A DNA stretch of 14,390 nt, from positions 1 through 14,390 of the forward strand of contig JAFAGX010000456.1 in the NCBI GenBank assembly GCA_019237515.1, written 5' to 3'. The notes beneath the pieces are model-generated. The model did no database searches, was not told the origin of the DNA, and worked only from the letters and a program-made list of their open reading frames with translations. This document shows positions 1 through 7,319 of this stretch, one piece after another (positions within the stretch are counted from its first letter, which is position 1; every line of letters starts with the position of its first letter). This DNA is from Acidobacteriaceae bacterium. Lineage in GTDB: Bacteria; Acidobacteriota; Terriglobia; Terriglobales; SbA1. A program made the translations under genes and the position numbers.

Positions 1-2165
1 AACAGGATTCACTCAGCTTGCTGCAGAAAATCCTGCGGCTGGATTCCGGCGAGAAGAACCTGATTCGGCTCGGCGAACTTTGCTCGGAGCTGAAGGATGG
101 TAAGGCGGCGGCAGCAGCATTTCTGAAAGTCGCAGAACTGACAAAAACTGCTGGCGGCAATCCATCGCAATGGGTCGAACGCGCATATTCAGAAGACCCA
201 TCTGACCCGCAGATCGCGCTGGCGTATAGCAGTGGTTTGCTCGAACAGGGACAGACGGGCGCTGCGATCTTTGTTTTGGAGGCGCAAGTCAACTCGGACA
301 GCGCCACAGACCCAATACGCGAGGTATATGGCAAAGCACTCCTGGCGGCGGACCGCTTGAATGATGCGGAGCCGGTTTTGTGGCAGCTGTTTGAAGGAAA
401 TTCTGCACGGAATCAGGATATCCCGAAGCTGATAGGGCGATTCCTCGATGCCGAGCAGGATAAAGATGCAGTCACTCTGGCTGGCAAACTTGCCGCGTAC
501 TATCAGCGAAAAAATGATCGCCGCCCGTTTCTGGCGATGATGCAAGAGATCACGTCAAAGCACCGCTCATCCGCCGAAATGCTGGAATTCATGAGCGAGC
601 AGTTCAATGCTGCCAATCGCGAGAATGATTATTCCCAGACGCTGCTGAAACTTTTCGACCTCTATTGCAGCATGGGCGACTACAACAAAGCGGCTGAAGC
701 ACTCGACCGCGCCGCCGAGATCGACGCTTACGAGCATGGGCACCATAAGCGCCTGCAGATGCTCAAAGGCAAAATCGACGAGAGCCACTATAAGTTGATC
801 TCGCAAAGATTTACAGGACTCGCCGATTCCGTCGCAACCCCAGTCATCCCAGAAGAAAAACTCCTGGGCGCAGCGGCGCTACAGGACTTGATGCTGCAGG
901 CCGAAATCCTTGTGCAATACGGGATGCGGGCCAAGGCACTCGAACGCCTTCAGCGGATCCAGCAACTCTTTCCGCACGAAGAAGAACGCAATCCGGCGCT
1001 GCAGCAGCTCTATATGACTGCGGGCCTTACGCCGACTTATGCTTCGGACGCCGCATCACAATCCGCGGCTGTTCCAAAAGCCCCGGCCCCTCCAGTGGTG
1101 GAGAGCGCGCCGCCACAAACCGCAGATATGAGCGGTTTTGCTCGCGTGGCGGAAATTACGCGCAAAATTTATAAGCAGAACAATGCCGACGCGGTGCTGA
1201 CAACAGCCGCCAACGAAATCGGCGCACAATGGAAGGCTACCCGCTGCATCGTGGCCAACCGCAAACCGGGCTTGCGTCCGACCAGCACGAAAGAATTCTG
1301 CTCTGCCGGTACCAAACCGGCGCAAGCGGCCGTTCTCGAAAAGATCATCATTGCTGTGCACGATCTGACGATCCAGCGCGGTGGAGCGCTGAGTCTTGGC
1401 AATGTCGAAATCGCGAATGAGCTTCAGCCTTTGCGGGAAGCATTCAATCAACTTGGCGTCGCTTCCCTGCTCTCACTTCAATTCGTAGACGGAACTGAGC
1501 CAGTGGGCGTGTTGATTCTAATGCAAACCACCCCGCTTGCCTGGAATTCAAACGAACTGGTGGTACTTAAAACGATTTGTGACCAGATCGTGCTTGCCTT
1601 GAATAATGCCGGCCTGAGGCGACTGGTGAAAAGCCTCTCGGTAACCGATGAGCGTTCCGGCCTGCTGAAACGCGCTTCGTATTTTGACTTGCTGATTACC
1701 GAGACCCGACGCAACGCGCAGCAGAGCACAGCTTTGACGGTCGTGCTGATGCAATTCGGCGACAAGGGTGCGATGTTTAAGGAGTTTGGAGAGCAAGGCC
1801 TGGAAGGCGTGATGCAGCAGATTGGGCAGGTATTCGCGACCAACATCCGACAGAACGACTTGGCATTCCGCTACGAAACCACGACGATCGCAATCTCGCT
1901 GGGAGAAACCGCGGAGAAAGAAGGGATTCTGGCCGCAGAAAAGCTGCAGCGCTTGGTCAGTCAGATCAAGCTTCCCGACAATCGCGGCCCGATCCGCTTT
2001 AATGCCGGTGTTGCCGAGGCCGTGGTGCGGGCCGAGTTTGACCCCGTCGATATCGTGACCGAAGTGGTCAACCGCGCAGAGCAAGCGCTGCAGAATGCAA
2101 TCTCCCAAGGTGCGAACAAAATCATCGCTCTAGCTCCATCCACCGCTGCCGCGGCTGTGGCGTAA
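1..2165 (+). CDS. TPR-GAF-degenerate GGDEF protein (5' end outside window)
   Basis: The frame is open to the left edge, so the true start is probably upstream; the first possible internal start is a TTG at 18. Numbering from that TTG, residues 1-330 are Ala/Leu-rich helical repeats of the TPR type (for example 'YNKAAEALDRAAEIDAYE'), 341-373 is a Pro/Ala linker, 374-538 looks like a GAF domain, and 539-705 aligns with a GGDEF fold ('SVTDERSGLLKR' fits the usual start of that domain). The GG(D/E)EF signature is replaced by 'RYETTTIAISLG' near residue 618, so cyclase activity is unlikely. There is no signal peptide or membrane segment in the visible part, which suggests a cytoplasmic sensor or scaffold. 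A signalling or regulatory role is inference; ligand and partner are unknown. It ends in TAA, and the next gene converges on it. Confidence 0.8.
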   Translation, partial: QDSLSLLQKILRLDSGEKNLIRLGELCSELKDGKAAAAAFLKVAELTKTAGGNPSQWVERAYSEDPSDPQIALAYSSGLLEQGQTGAAIFVLEAQVNSDSATDPIREVYGKALLAADRLNDAEPVLWQLFEGNSARNQDIPKLIGRFLDAEQDKDAVTLAGKLAAYYQRKNDRRPFLAMMQEITSKHRSSAEMLEFMSEQFNAANRENDYSQTLLKLFDLYCSMGDYNKAAEALDRAAEIDAYEHGHHKRLQMLKGKIDESHYKLISQRFTGLADSVATPVIPEEKLLGAAALQDLMLQAEILVQYGMRAKALERLQRIQQLFPHEEERNPALQQLYMTAGLTPTYASDAASQSAAVPKAPAPPVVESAPPQTADMSGFARVAEITRKIYKQNNADAVLTTAANEIGAQWKATRCIVANRKPGLRPTSTKEFCSAGTKPAQAAVLEKIIIAVHDLTIQRGGALSLGNVEIANELQPLREAFNQLGVASLLSLQFVDGTEPVGVLILMQTTPLAWNSNELVVLKTICDQIVLALNNAGLRRLVKSLSVTDERSGLLKRASYFDLLITETRRNAQQSTALTVVLMQFGDKGAMFKEFGEQGLEGVMQQIGQVFATNIRQNDLAFRYETTTIAISLGETAEKEGILAAEKLQRLVSQIKLPDNRGPIRFNAGVAEAVVRAEFDPVDIVTEVVNRAEQALQNAISQGANKIIALAPSTAAAAVA

Positions 2166-2256
2166 GTTGCCCGCAGGTAGATGAGTGATAACGCCTGGTT
2201 TTGCCAGCTACTGTTCGCTGGGGGTCATCATGGTTTTCGGTTTCGCGAGTCGCCTT

Positions 2257-2898
2257 TCAATGGGGTGGCGCGGTTGTTTTGCTATCCCGTGCCACCGACT
2301 GCTCGACGGGCGAGTGTTCAATCATCACATGCGACCAGAACGTTCCCGACGCCATCACGTACGGGACTGTGCGGGGCACCTCTCCCTCTTTGGGTAGGCC
2401 AATCTCTTTCGCGGTTTTGTACGGAAAGTGTATGGATTGCCATGATTCAATTGCATTTCCCGCCGTGTTCGTCTTTTGATCATATGCCGAGATCGGCCCC
2501 AGCATTCGGTATCCGGCGGTGGGATGGTCCGGTAAATTTAACTTCTTGTTCTGGATTTCGTGATCAATTTTTTTCTCCATGTCCTCGGACTTCACCCCGC
2601 CATTAAGCAGTTCTTTCGTGCGAAGAATCACCGGCACGAACGAGGCATGGTAGCAGCGAGCATCGAATTCGGTGCTGCTCGGAAACAACATGCAGACCAT
2701 GTCATTCGTGCCTTTACGGATAACAAGGGGCGCCCCTTGCTTGTCGAATAGAACTACGCTCGCTTGATCTCGAAGAACGGCTGGAAGGGGAAGTAGGGCA
2801 GCTGCGATTTCCTGCTCGGCAGACAGCGTGCCATAACCCTGCGCGAAACACGCCGTTGCGACGATGATCATCAGGAGAGCTAGATGAGACGTGCGCAT
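2257..2898 (-). CDS. Small secreted protein of unknown function
   Basis: 213 residues. I chose the ATG at 2898 because GAGGAAGG lies 5 nt upstream; longer in-frame starts (2913, 2961) lack such a site and would put extra residues before the signal peptide. Residues 1-19 form a signal peptide (MRTSHLALLMIIVATACFA) with likely cleavage before QGYG; the Cys at 17 makes a weak lipobox, so a lipoprotein is possible but less likely. The mature part has two cysteines, C69 in 'KGTNDMVC' and C82 in 'RCYHASF', which could form a disulfide in the periplasm. It resembles secreted acidobacterial proteins with a 'GTNGFTC...CY' type core, as I recall them; no function is known to me. It converges with the TPR-GAF gene, leaving a 91-bp spacer with only weak hairpins. 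Confidence 0.7.
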   Translation of the reverse strand: MRTSHLALLMIIVATACFAQGYGTLSAEQEIAAALLPLPAVLRDQASVVLFDKQGAPLVIRKGTNDMVCMLFPSSTEFDARCYHASFVPVILRTKELLNGGVKSEDMEKKIDHEIQNKKLNLPDHPTAGYRMLGPISAYDQKTNTAGNAIESWQSIHFPYKTAKEIGLPKEGEVPRTVPYVMASGTFWSHVMIEHSPVEQSVARDSKTTAPPH

Positions 2899-3242
2899 TG
2901 GTACCTTCCTCATAGTGCCAGCAGATAGCGCCCAGCTCTCCGTCTTGCAGAAAATTCCCATCCGCCACCGCGAAGTCTCGTCGACGCGGTAGTGAGAAAT
3001 TGTGCGGCCGATGATTCGCCGAAATGTTAGGCCTCGCGCTTATCGCAAGTCAATGACGGTTCAGGCTAGCAATCAACTCTCAGGCTTTTCACTTGGTGAA
3101 ACACCTGATTACGACAATTGACTCGCGAGCAGGTTTCCTCACAAGCCGACCTCGGAGCGGAATACGTTCCGTCCCGACTTTATTGCCCGCAACAATATAA
3201 TCGCCAGTTCCGAGCCATAGCCAGTGTTCCCGGATGATCGGG
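2899..3242. other. Intergenic region without a gene
   Basis: 344 bases between two minus-strand genes. I find no credible coding frame. It holds the ribosome-binding site and a possible promoter of the secreted-protein gene, and a small perfect hairpin at 3087-3101 (TTTCAC-ttg-GTGAAA). That hairpin could be the weak end of the upstream membrane-protein transcript, but it has no clear T-tract on either strand. Confidence 0.5.
3024..3053 (-). promoter_or_regulatory. Possible sigma-70 promoter for the secreted protein
   Basis: Read on the minus strand, TTGACT (3053-3048) and TAACAT (3029-3024) are separated by 18 nt, matching the -35 box in five of six and the -10 box in four of six positions. 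Transcription would begin near 3017, leaving about 120 nt of leader before the ATG at 2898. This is pattern matching only. Confidence 0.35.
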
Positions 3243-3962
3243 TCAGAGCTTGAGCATAGCCAGGGCAATGCGGTTCCAGGTCTCGGTAAATGCTAGCTGC
3301 GAAGTAAGGATATAGACGCAAACCATGGCGGTGTATCCAACGGCAAAGGGCCGATCGAGTCTGCGGGTGAGGAAGAAACGGATTACCAGCAGCACGGCAC
3401 CAAGAGTAAAGACTGGTCCGAAAAGTCCGTGCCATCCGACATCGCTGAAGAGCGGATAGAGCGCCGGGATGCGTGCAGTGGAGCCGGAAAGAATGCTCAG
3501 GCTGGCGAACAACATCATGGAACGGTGGATAGCGGGGCGCTTTCGGATGATCAGTCCCGCTGTCACGAAGGCGGTGTAAAGCGCGATTTCTGTGAACATG
3601 ACCAGCATAAAGCGGTGATAGGGGAATCCAAAGAAGGCGGGGTCATCGGACGAGGATTGGACGGAGCGAAAAGCGGTCAGGACACTGGAAATTGCCAAAA
3701 CGGGAGCAATGGCGAGCGCGGCCCAGCCGAGCTTCATGTGGAGGCGACGGTTGCCCGCACCGATGAGCAGAGACTGGATGAGGAACAGCACGACCCAGCA
3801 GGACATGGCAGTCCCATGGACAGAGTCAAGGACGAACATTCTCGGGTCGATGGAGTCGCCAAATGCGGGTTTACCGTGGAGATAGAAGGCATGAAATCCC
3901 CAGAACGTCAGGACAAGAAATACAACGGCCGAGATGCTGTAGAAATACCGGTCGAGTTTCAT
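3243..3962 (-). CDS. Seven-helix membrane protein of unknown function
   Basis: 239 residues, with about seven predicted membrane helices near 8-27, 45-67, 78-98, 115-138, 147-165, 179-199 and 208-228. Conserved-looking features are H49 at the start of helix 2 ('DSVHGTAM'), the 'WVVLFLIQSLLIG' helix, 'NRRLHMKLGW' (H75) in a loop and 'PAIHRSMM' (H146). This pattern, an early His, a W/Q-rich helix, then 'RxLHxxLG', recalls small bacterial inner-membrane proteins of the DUF2306/cytochrome b561-like sort. That link is a tentative recollection; heme binding is not shown. The start at 3962 fits the first helix, but no strong ribosome-binding site precedes it. It shares strand with the secreted protein, but the 344-bp gap makes a common operon uncertain. 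Confidence 0.7.
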   Translation of the reverse strand: MKLDRYFYSISAVVFLVLTFWGFHAFYLHGKPAFGDSIDPRMFVLDSVHGTAMSCWVVLFLIQSLLIGAGNRRLHMKLGWAALAIAPVLAISSVLTAFRSVQSSSDDPAFFGFPYHRFMLVMFTEIALYTAFVTAGLIIRKRPAIHRSMMLFASLSILSGSTARIPALYPLFSDVGWHGLFGPVFTLGAVLLVIRFFLTRRLDRPFAVGYTAMVCVYILTSQLAFTETWNRIALAMLKL

Positions 3963-4010
3963 CGCGTTTGGGATTGTCGCATTCGAGACTGCCTTTGCCT
4001 AGGTTTGTTT

Positions 4011-4127
4011 CAGCCACAAGTTCGATTGTCAGGCACGAACGTCATTTTTGAGCAAGAACTTGGATATACCTTTGACCGAAAATACTGGGGCCAGGGATAT
4101 GCCAGTGAAGCGGCGGCCCGACTTCGC
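4011..4127 (+). pseudogene. Remnant of a GNAT (RimJ/RimL-type) acetyltransferase
   Basis: One frame reads 'EQELGYTFDRKYWGQGYAS' followed by EAA, which matches the acetyl-CoA-binding core of GNAT N-acetyltransferases (typical form: ELGY-x-(4)-YWGQGYATEAA). Only about 39 codons are recognisable. Upstream the frame runs into the 5' region of the membrane-protein gene on the other strand, and downstream the similarity stops before the usual 'NxxS' segment; a stop follows at 4170-4172. There is no start codon or ribosome-binding site for it. I read it as a decayed gene rather than a short functional one. Confidence 0.55.
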
Positions 4128-4159
4128 ATCAGTCATAATGCCCGCGTAGGAAGGTGGCT

Positions 4160-4175
4160 GGATCAAAGTTGATCC
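4160..4175. promoter_or_regulatory. Perfect 16-bp palindrome, possible operator
   Basis: GGATCAA-ag-TTGATCC is a perfect 7+7 inverted repeat. It sits 120 bp upstream of the thiolase ATG and about 37 bp upstream of a possible -35 box. Its size and symmetry suit a dimeric repressor such as a TetR-family fatty-acid regulator. No such regulator gene is in the window, so the role is inferred. It could also be a chance hairpin at the end of the GNAT remnant. Confidence 0.3.
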
Positions 4176-4211
4176 CGAAAATTTCCTCACTGCCCCGTGT
4201 GACTCCGCCGG

Positions 4212-4241
4212 TTGCTGCTCGTGTTCTTACACTGCTAAACT
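4212..4241 (+). promoter_or_regulatory. Possible promoter of the acyl-CoA operon
   Basis: TTGCTG (4212-4217), an 18-nt spacer and an extended -10 TGC-TAAACT (4233-4241) form a moderate sigma-70-like match, giving a leader of about 48 nt before the thiolase ATG. The remaining bases of the 333-bp gap 3963-4295 hold the GNAT remnant, the palindrome at 4160 and a small hairpin at 4237-4250 (AAACT-gaaa-AGTTT). There is no strong Shine-Dalgarno close to the ATG. Confidence 0.3.
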
Positions 4242-4295
4242 GAAAAGTTTCCATCCGCTCAGAATCATCTGACAGTAAGGAATCATCTTTAAGTC

Positions 4296-5495
4296 ATGCT
4301 GAAACCCGGAGATATCGCCATTGTCAGCGGAGCCCGTACGCCGTTTGGCCGTTATTGCGGCAAGCTGAAAGACTTCACCGCTCAAGAACTCGGTGCAATT
4401 GCCAGCAAATGCGCAATCGAGCGCGCGGGAATTGATCCCAAGGACTTCGATCACGCCGTGTTTGGAAATGCGCAGCAAACATCAAGAGATGCGCTGTATG
4501 GGGCACGACACGTTGCTCTCCGCGCTGGCCTGCCGATCGAAACACCTGCACTAACAGTCAACCGGCTGTGCGGGTCTGGCATGCAAGCAATCGTGAATGC
4601 CGCGCAGATGATCGAGCTTGGCGAAGCCAATGTGGTGCTGGCGGGCGGCATGGAAGCCATGTCGCAGGCGCCGTTTGTCATTCGCGGACGCGATGGTTTC
4701 ACGCTCGCTCCCGGCGGCAAGCTGGAAGACTCGCTCATGGTCGCGCTGCTCGACAGCTATTGTGGCTTGTACATGGCAAACACTGCCGAGCTCTACGGCG
4801 AACAGCAAGGCATCACGCGGCAGGCGCAGGATGAATTTGCATTGCGCTCGCAACAAACCGCCGATGCAGCGTACAAGGCCGGACGTCTTCAAGAAGAGCT
4901 GGTTCCGGTTCAGTTGAGGAATTCAAAAGGCGAACCGACCGGAGAAAGTCTGAATGAAGACGATCATCGTCGCCCGCAAACCACGATGGAAGGCTTGGCC
5001 AAGCTGAAGCCTGCATTCGGAAAGAACGGAACCGTCACCGCCGGAAATGCCAGCGGGATCGTCGATGGCGGCGCTGCCGTGGTGGTCATGTCCCTCGAAG
5101 AATCTTCCAAGCGCGGCCTGAAACCGCTGGGAAGAATTGTTAGCTGGGGCATTGCCGGAGTCGACCCGAAGGTGATGGGACGCGGCCCGGTGCCAGCGAC
5201 AAAGCTCGCCCTGCAGAAAGCCGCTTTGACGCTCGATTACATCGATTTGATTGAAGTCAACGAAGCTTTTGCGGCGCAATATCTGGCCGTCGAAAAAGAG
5301 CTGGGTCTGGATCGTGAGAAAGTGAACGTAAACGGCGGAGCGATCGCGCTTGGCCATCCGCTGGGTGCAACCGGAACGCGGCTGGTGATCACGCTTCTAT
5401 ACGAACTTCGGCGCCGCAAGAAGAAATACGGCCTGGCGACGGCGTGTATCGGCGGCGGCCAAGGCATCGCGATGATCGTCGAAAGCCTGAACTAA
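4296..5495 (+). CDS. Thiolase (acetyl-CoA C-acetyltransferase family)
   Basis: 399 residues, the usual length of type II thiolases. All catalytic elements are visible: nucleophilic Cys92 in 'NRLCGSGMQA', 'NEAFAAQ' at 322-328, His354 in 'GGAIALGHPLGATG', and the proton-transferring Cys384 in 'ATACIGGGQG'. The enzyme condenses two acetyl-CoA to acetoacetyl-CoA or cleaves 3-ketoacyl-CoA; sequence alone does not fix the direction or chain length. The N-terminus 'DIAIVSGARTPFGRY' is the normal thiolase beginning, which supports the ATG at 4296 despite the weak ribosome-binding site. It is the first gene of a co-directional run with 3-hydroxyacyl-CoA dehydrogenase and enoyl-CoA hydratase, which act on the next intermediates. 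Confidence 0.93.
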   Translation: MLKPGDIAIVSGARTPFGRYCGKLKDFTAQELGAIASKCAIERAGIDPKDFDHAVFGNAQQTSRDALYGARHVALRAGLPIETPALTVNRLCGSGMQAIVNAAQMIELGEANVVLAGGMEAMSQAPFVIRGRDGFTLAPGGKLEDSLMVALLDSYCGLYMANTAELYGEQQGITRQAQDEFALRSQQTADAAYKAGRLQEELVPVQLRNSKGEPTGESLNEDDHRRPQTTMEGLAKLKPAFGKNGTVTAGNASGIVDGGAAVVVMSLEESSKRGLKPLGRIVSWGIAGVDPKVMGRGPVPATKLALQKAALTLDYIDLIEVNEAFAAQYLAVEKELGLDREKVNVNGGAIALGHPLGATGTRLVITLLYELRRRKKKYGLATACIGGGQGIAMIVESLN

Positions 5496-5555
5496 CCATA
5501 GAGGACACCGAGGAACACAGAGAGTTCCACTGTGGTCTCTGTGTTCTCCGTGGTA
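5496..5555. repeat. Palindromic intergenic repeat, copy 1
   Basis: The whole spacer between thiolase and dehydrogenase is a hairpin-forming element. GAACACAGAGA (5513-5523) pairs perfectly over 11 bp with TCTCTGTGTTC (5536-5546), and the loop carries CCAC-t-GTGG. The right arm continues to TCCGTGGT. A related right arm occurs in the next spacer at 6505-6522. It belongs to the 'cacggagacacagag' word family seen dispersed in many genomes (general knowledge, not searched). It ends just before the AAGGAA ribosome-binding site of the next gene. Confidence 0.7.
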
Positions 5556-5568
5556 ACAAGGAAAATAA

Positions 5569-6447
5569 ATGGAGATCAAGAAAGTTGGCGTCCTTGGTTG
5601 TGGCCTCATGGGTTCCGGCATCGCGCAGGTGAGTGCCACTGCCGGATTTGAGACAACCGTGCTCGAAGTCGAACAGAAATACATCGACAAGGGATTCGCC
5701 GGAATCCAGAAGTCGCTCGCGAAGTTTGCCGAAAAGGGCACGATCAAAGAAACTCCTCAAGCAATTCTCGGTCGGCTGAAAGGCACGACCAACCGGCAAG
5801 ATCTGGCAGACTGCGACATCGTGATTGAAGCCATCATTGAGAACGTTCCGGCCAAGAAGGAAATGTACTCGAGCCTTGATGGAGTCTTAAAGAAACACGC
5901 CATTTTTGCCTCGAACACGTCTTCGATTTCGATTACCGAGCTGATGACGGCAACCAAGCGACCCGAGCGATTCATAGGTCTGCATTTCTTTAATCCCGTC
6001 CCCCTGATGAAGCTGGTCGAAGTTGTAAAGACGATTGCGACCGCTCCTGAGGTGTATGAATCTGCTTACGAATTTGCCAAGAAGCTGGGAAAAGTGCCGG
6101 TGCGAACCAGCGATAAGACCGGCTTCATCGTGAATCGGCTGCTGGTGCCGTATCTGCTGGATGCGATTCGAGCCTACGAAGAAGGCATCGGTTCGATCGA
6201 AGATATCGATAACGCTATGAAGCTTGGATGCGGGTATCCGATGGGGCCCTTCACATTGCTCGATTTTGTCGGCCTTGAGACGACGTATTACATCACTCAT
6301 GTGATGTATGACGAGTTCAAAGAGCGACGATTCGCATCCCCGGCGTTATTGAAGCGGATGGTGATGGCGGGCTGGTACGGACGGAAAACTGGCAAAGGCT
6401 TTTACGATTATTCGGACCCGAATAATCCGAAGCCAAACACGCTTTAA
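5569..6447 (+). CDS. hbd: 3-hydroxybutyryl-CoA (3-hydroxyacyl-CoA) dehydrogenase
   Basis: 292 residues, close to the 280-290 of short single-function enzymes. It has an N-terminal NAD-binding Rossmann fold with GCGLMG at 10-15 and 'DCDIVIEAIIEN' at 81-92, the 'NTSS' motif at 116-119, catalytic His139 in 'GLHFFNP' with Glu151 in 'KLVEVV', and Asn189 in 'GFIVNR'. The C-terminal dimerisation domain ends in 'GRKTGKGFYDY' at 271-281. It interconverts acetoacetyl-CoA and 3-hydroxybutyryl-CoA with NAD(H), directly linking the thiolase before it and the hydratase after it. AAGGAA about 5 nt before the ATG sets the start. No fused hydratase domain is present, unlike FadB-type enzymes. Confidence 0.92.
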   Translation: MEIKKVGVLGCGLMGSGIAQVSATAGFETTVLEVEQKYIDKGFAGIQKSLAKFAEKGTIKETPQAILGRLKGTTNRQDLADCDIVIEAIIENVPAKKEMYSSLDGVLKKHAIFASNTSSISITELMTATKRPERFIGLHFFNPVPLMKLVEVVKTIATAPEVYESAYEFAKKLGKVPVRTSDKTGFIVNRLLVPYLLDAIRAYEEGIGSIEDIDNAMKLGCGYPMGPFTLLDFVGLETTYYITHVMYDEFKERRFASPALLKRMVMAGWYGRKTGKGFYDYSDPNNPKPNTL

Positions 6448-6455
6448 GTCCTAAG

Positions 6456-6522
6456 CACGGAGACACAGGGGCGTGGACAGAAACCTTATTAAGGATTCTC
6501 CGTGTCTCTGTGACTCCGTGGT
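6456..6522. repeat. Palindromic intergenic repeat, copy 2
   Basis: In the spacer between the dehydrogenase and the hydratase, CACGGAGACACAG (6456-6468) is the inverted repeat of CTGTGACTCCGTG (6508-6520) at 12 of 13 positions, with a small inner CCTT-att-AAGG hairpin at 6484-6494. The right arm TCTCTGTGACTCCGTGGT (6505-6522) matches that of copy 1 (5536-5554) except for a 1-nt length difference and one substitution. Both copies occupy nearly the entire spacer. Confidence 0.7.
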
Positions 6523-6536
6523 GAAAAAGAATTTCT

Positions 6537-7319
6537 ATGAACTTCGAAAACATTCTCTTCGAAAAGAAAAACTCCATTGCCTACGTCACCGTCAACCGTC
6601 CCAAGGTTCTCAACGCGCTCAATATGGCCACCATGGAAGAGCTGCGGGCAGCCTTCCATGATATCAAGAATGACGCGACCGTTCGCGTCGTGATCATGAC
6701 AGGGGCCGGGGAGAAGGCATTTATTGCTGGCGCAGATATCGGTGAGCTCTCCAAGCATGATCCGGTCAGCGCGAAAGCGTATACGCATCGCGGCCAGTCG
6801 GTACTCAATCTCATAGAGAACTTAGGAAAACCAGTCATCGCCTGCATTAACGGGTTTGCGCTCGGCGGCGGCTGTGAGGTCGCGATGGCCTGCACCATGC
6901 GTCTGGCGAGCGAAAATGCGAAACTCGGACAACCGGAAGTAAAGCTGGGAATTATTCCCGGTTATGGCGGCACACAGCGTTTGCCAAGGCTGGTCGGCAA
7001 AGGCCTCGCCATGCAACTTTTGCTTACCGGAGAAATGATCACCGCGCAGGAAGCACATCGTATCGGATTGGTCAACGAGATCGCAGCGGCTGCTGAATTA
7101 ATTCCTCGCGCCGAAGCCATCGCGCAGAAGATCATCGCCAATGCGCCGCTGGCGGTTCAGTACACAATGGAAGCCGTTAACCGGGGCATGGAAATGCCGT
7201 TGGCCGAGGGATTATTTCTGGAAGCGACACTTTTTGGAGTGTCCTGCGCCACTGAGGATAAGAAAGAAGGCACGACTGCATTTTTGGAAAAACGCCAGGC
7301 GCAATTCAAAGGCAAGTGA
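6537..7319 (+). CDS. Enoyl-CoA hydratase (crotonase family)
   Basis: 260 residues, the normal length of short-chain enoyl-CoA hydratases. It has the 'AFIAGADIGEL' segment (61-71, oxyanion hole), 'NGFALGGGCEVAMACT' (105-120) with Glu114, and 'GQPEVKLGIIPGYGGTQRL' (131-149) with Glu134. The two Glu are 20 apart, as in rat crotonase (E144/E164), so hydratase activity is well supported. The C-terminal 'TEDKKEGTTAFLEKR' is typical of Crt/EchA proteins. It hydrates crotonyl-CoA or another trans-2-enoyl-CoA to the 3-hydroxyacyl-CoA used by the preceding dehydrogenase. The ribosome-binding site is poor (gtgaaaaaga). Its TGA shares one base with the next start (TGATG), indicating coupled translation. 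Confidence 0.92.
   Translation: MNFENILFEKKNSIAYVTVNRPKVLNALNMATMEELRAAFHDIKNDATVRVVIMTGAGEKAFIAGADIGELSKHDPVSAKAYTHRGQSVLNLIENLGKPVIACINGFALGGGCEVAMACTMRLASENAKLGQPEVKLGIIPGYGGTQRLPRLVGKGLAMQLLLTGEMITAQEAHRIGLVNEIAAAAELIPRAEAIAQKIIANAPLAVQYTMEAVNRGMEMPLAEGLFLEATLFGVSCATEDKKEGTTAFLEKRQAQFKGK

Noticed and set aside
2181..2606. Plus-strand frame opposite the small secreted protein
   Set aside because: The minus-strand gene has a ribosome-binding site and a signal peptide; the plus frame has neither.
3429..3960. Plus-strand open frame rich in charged residues ending in the GNAT motif
   Set aside because: Up to 3962 it is the complement of the seven-helix membrane protein, which has clear helices; only the 4011-4127 part carries GNAT similarity.
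5496..6523. Repeated palindromes as a CRISPR array
   Set aside because: There are only two copies, separated by a whole gene, with no regular spacers and no cas genes.
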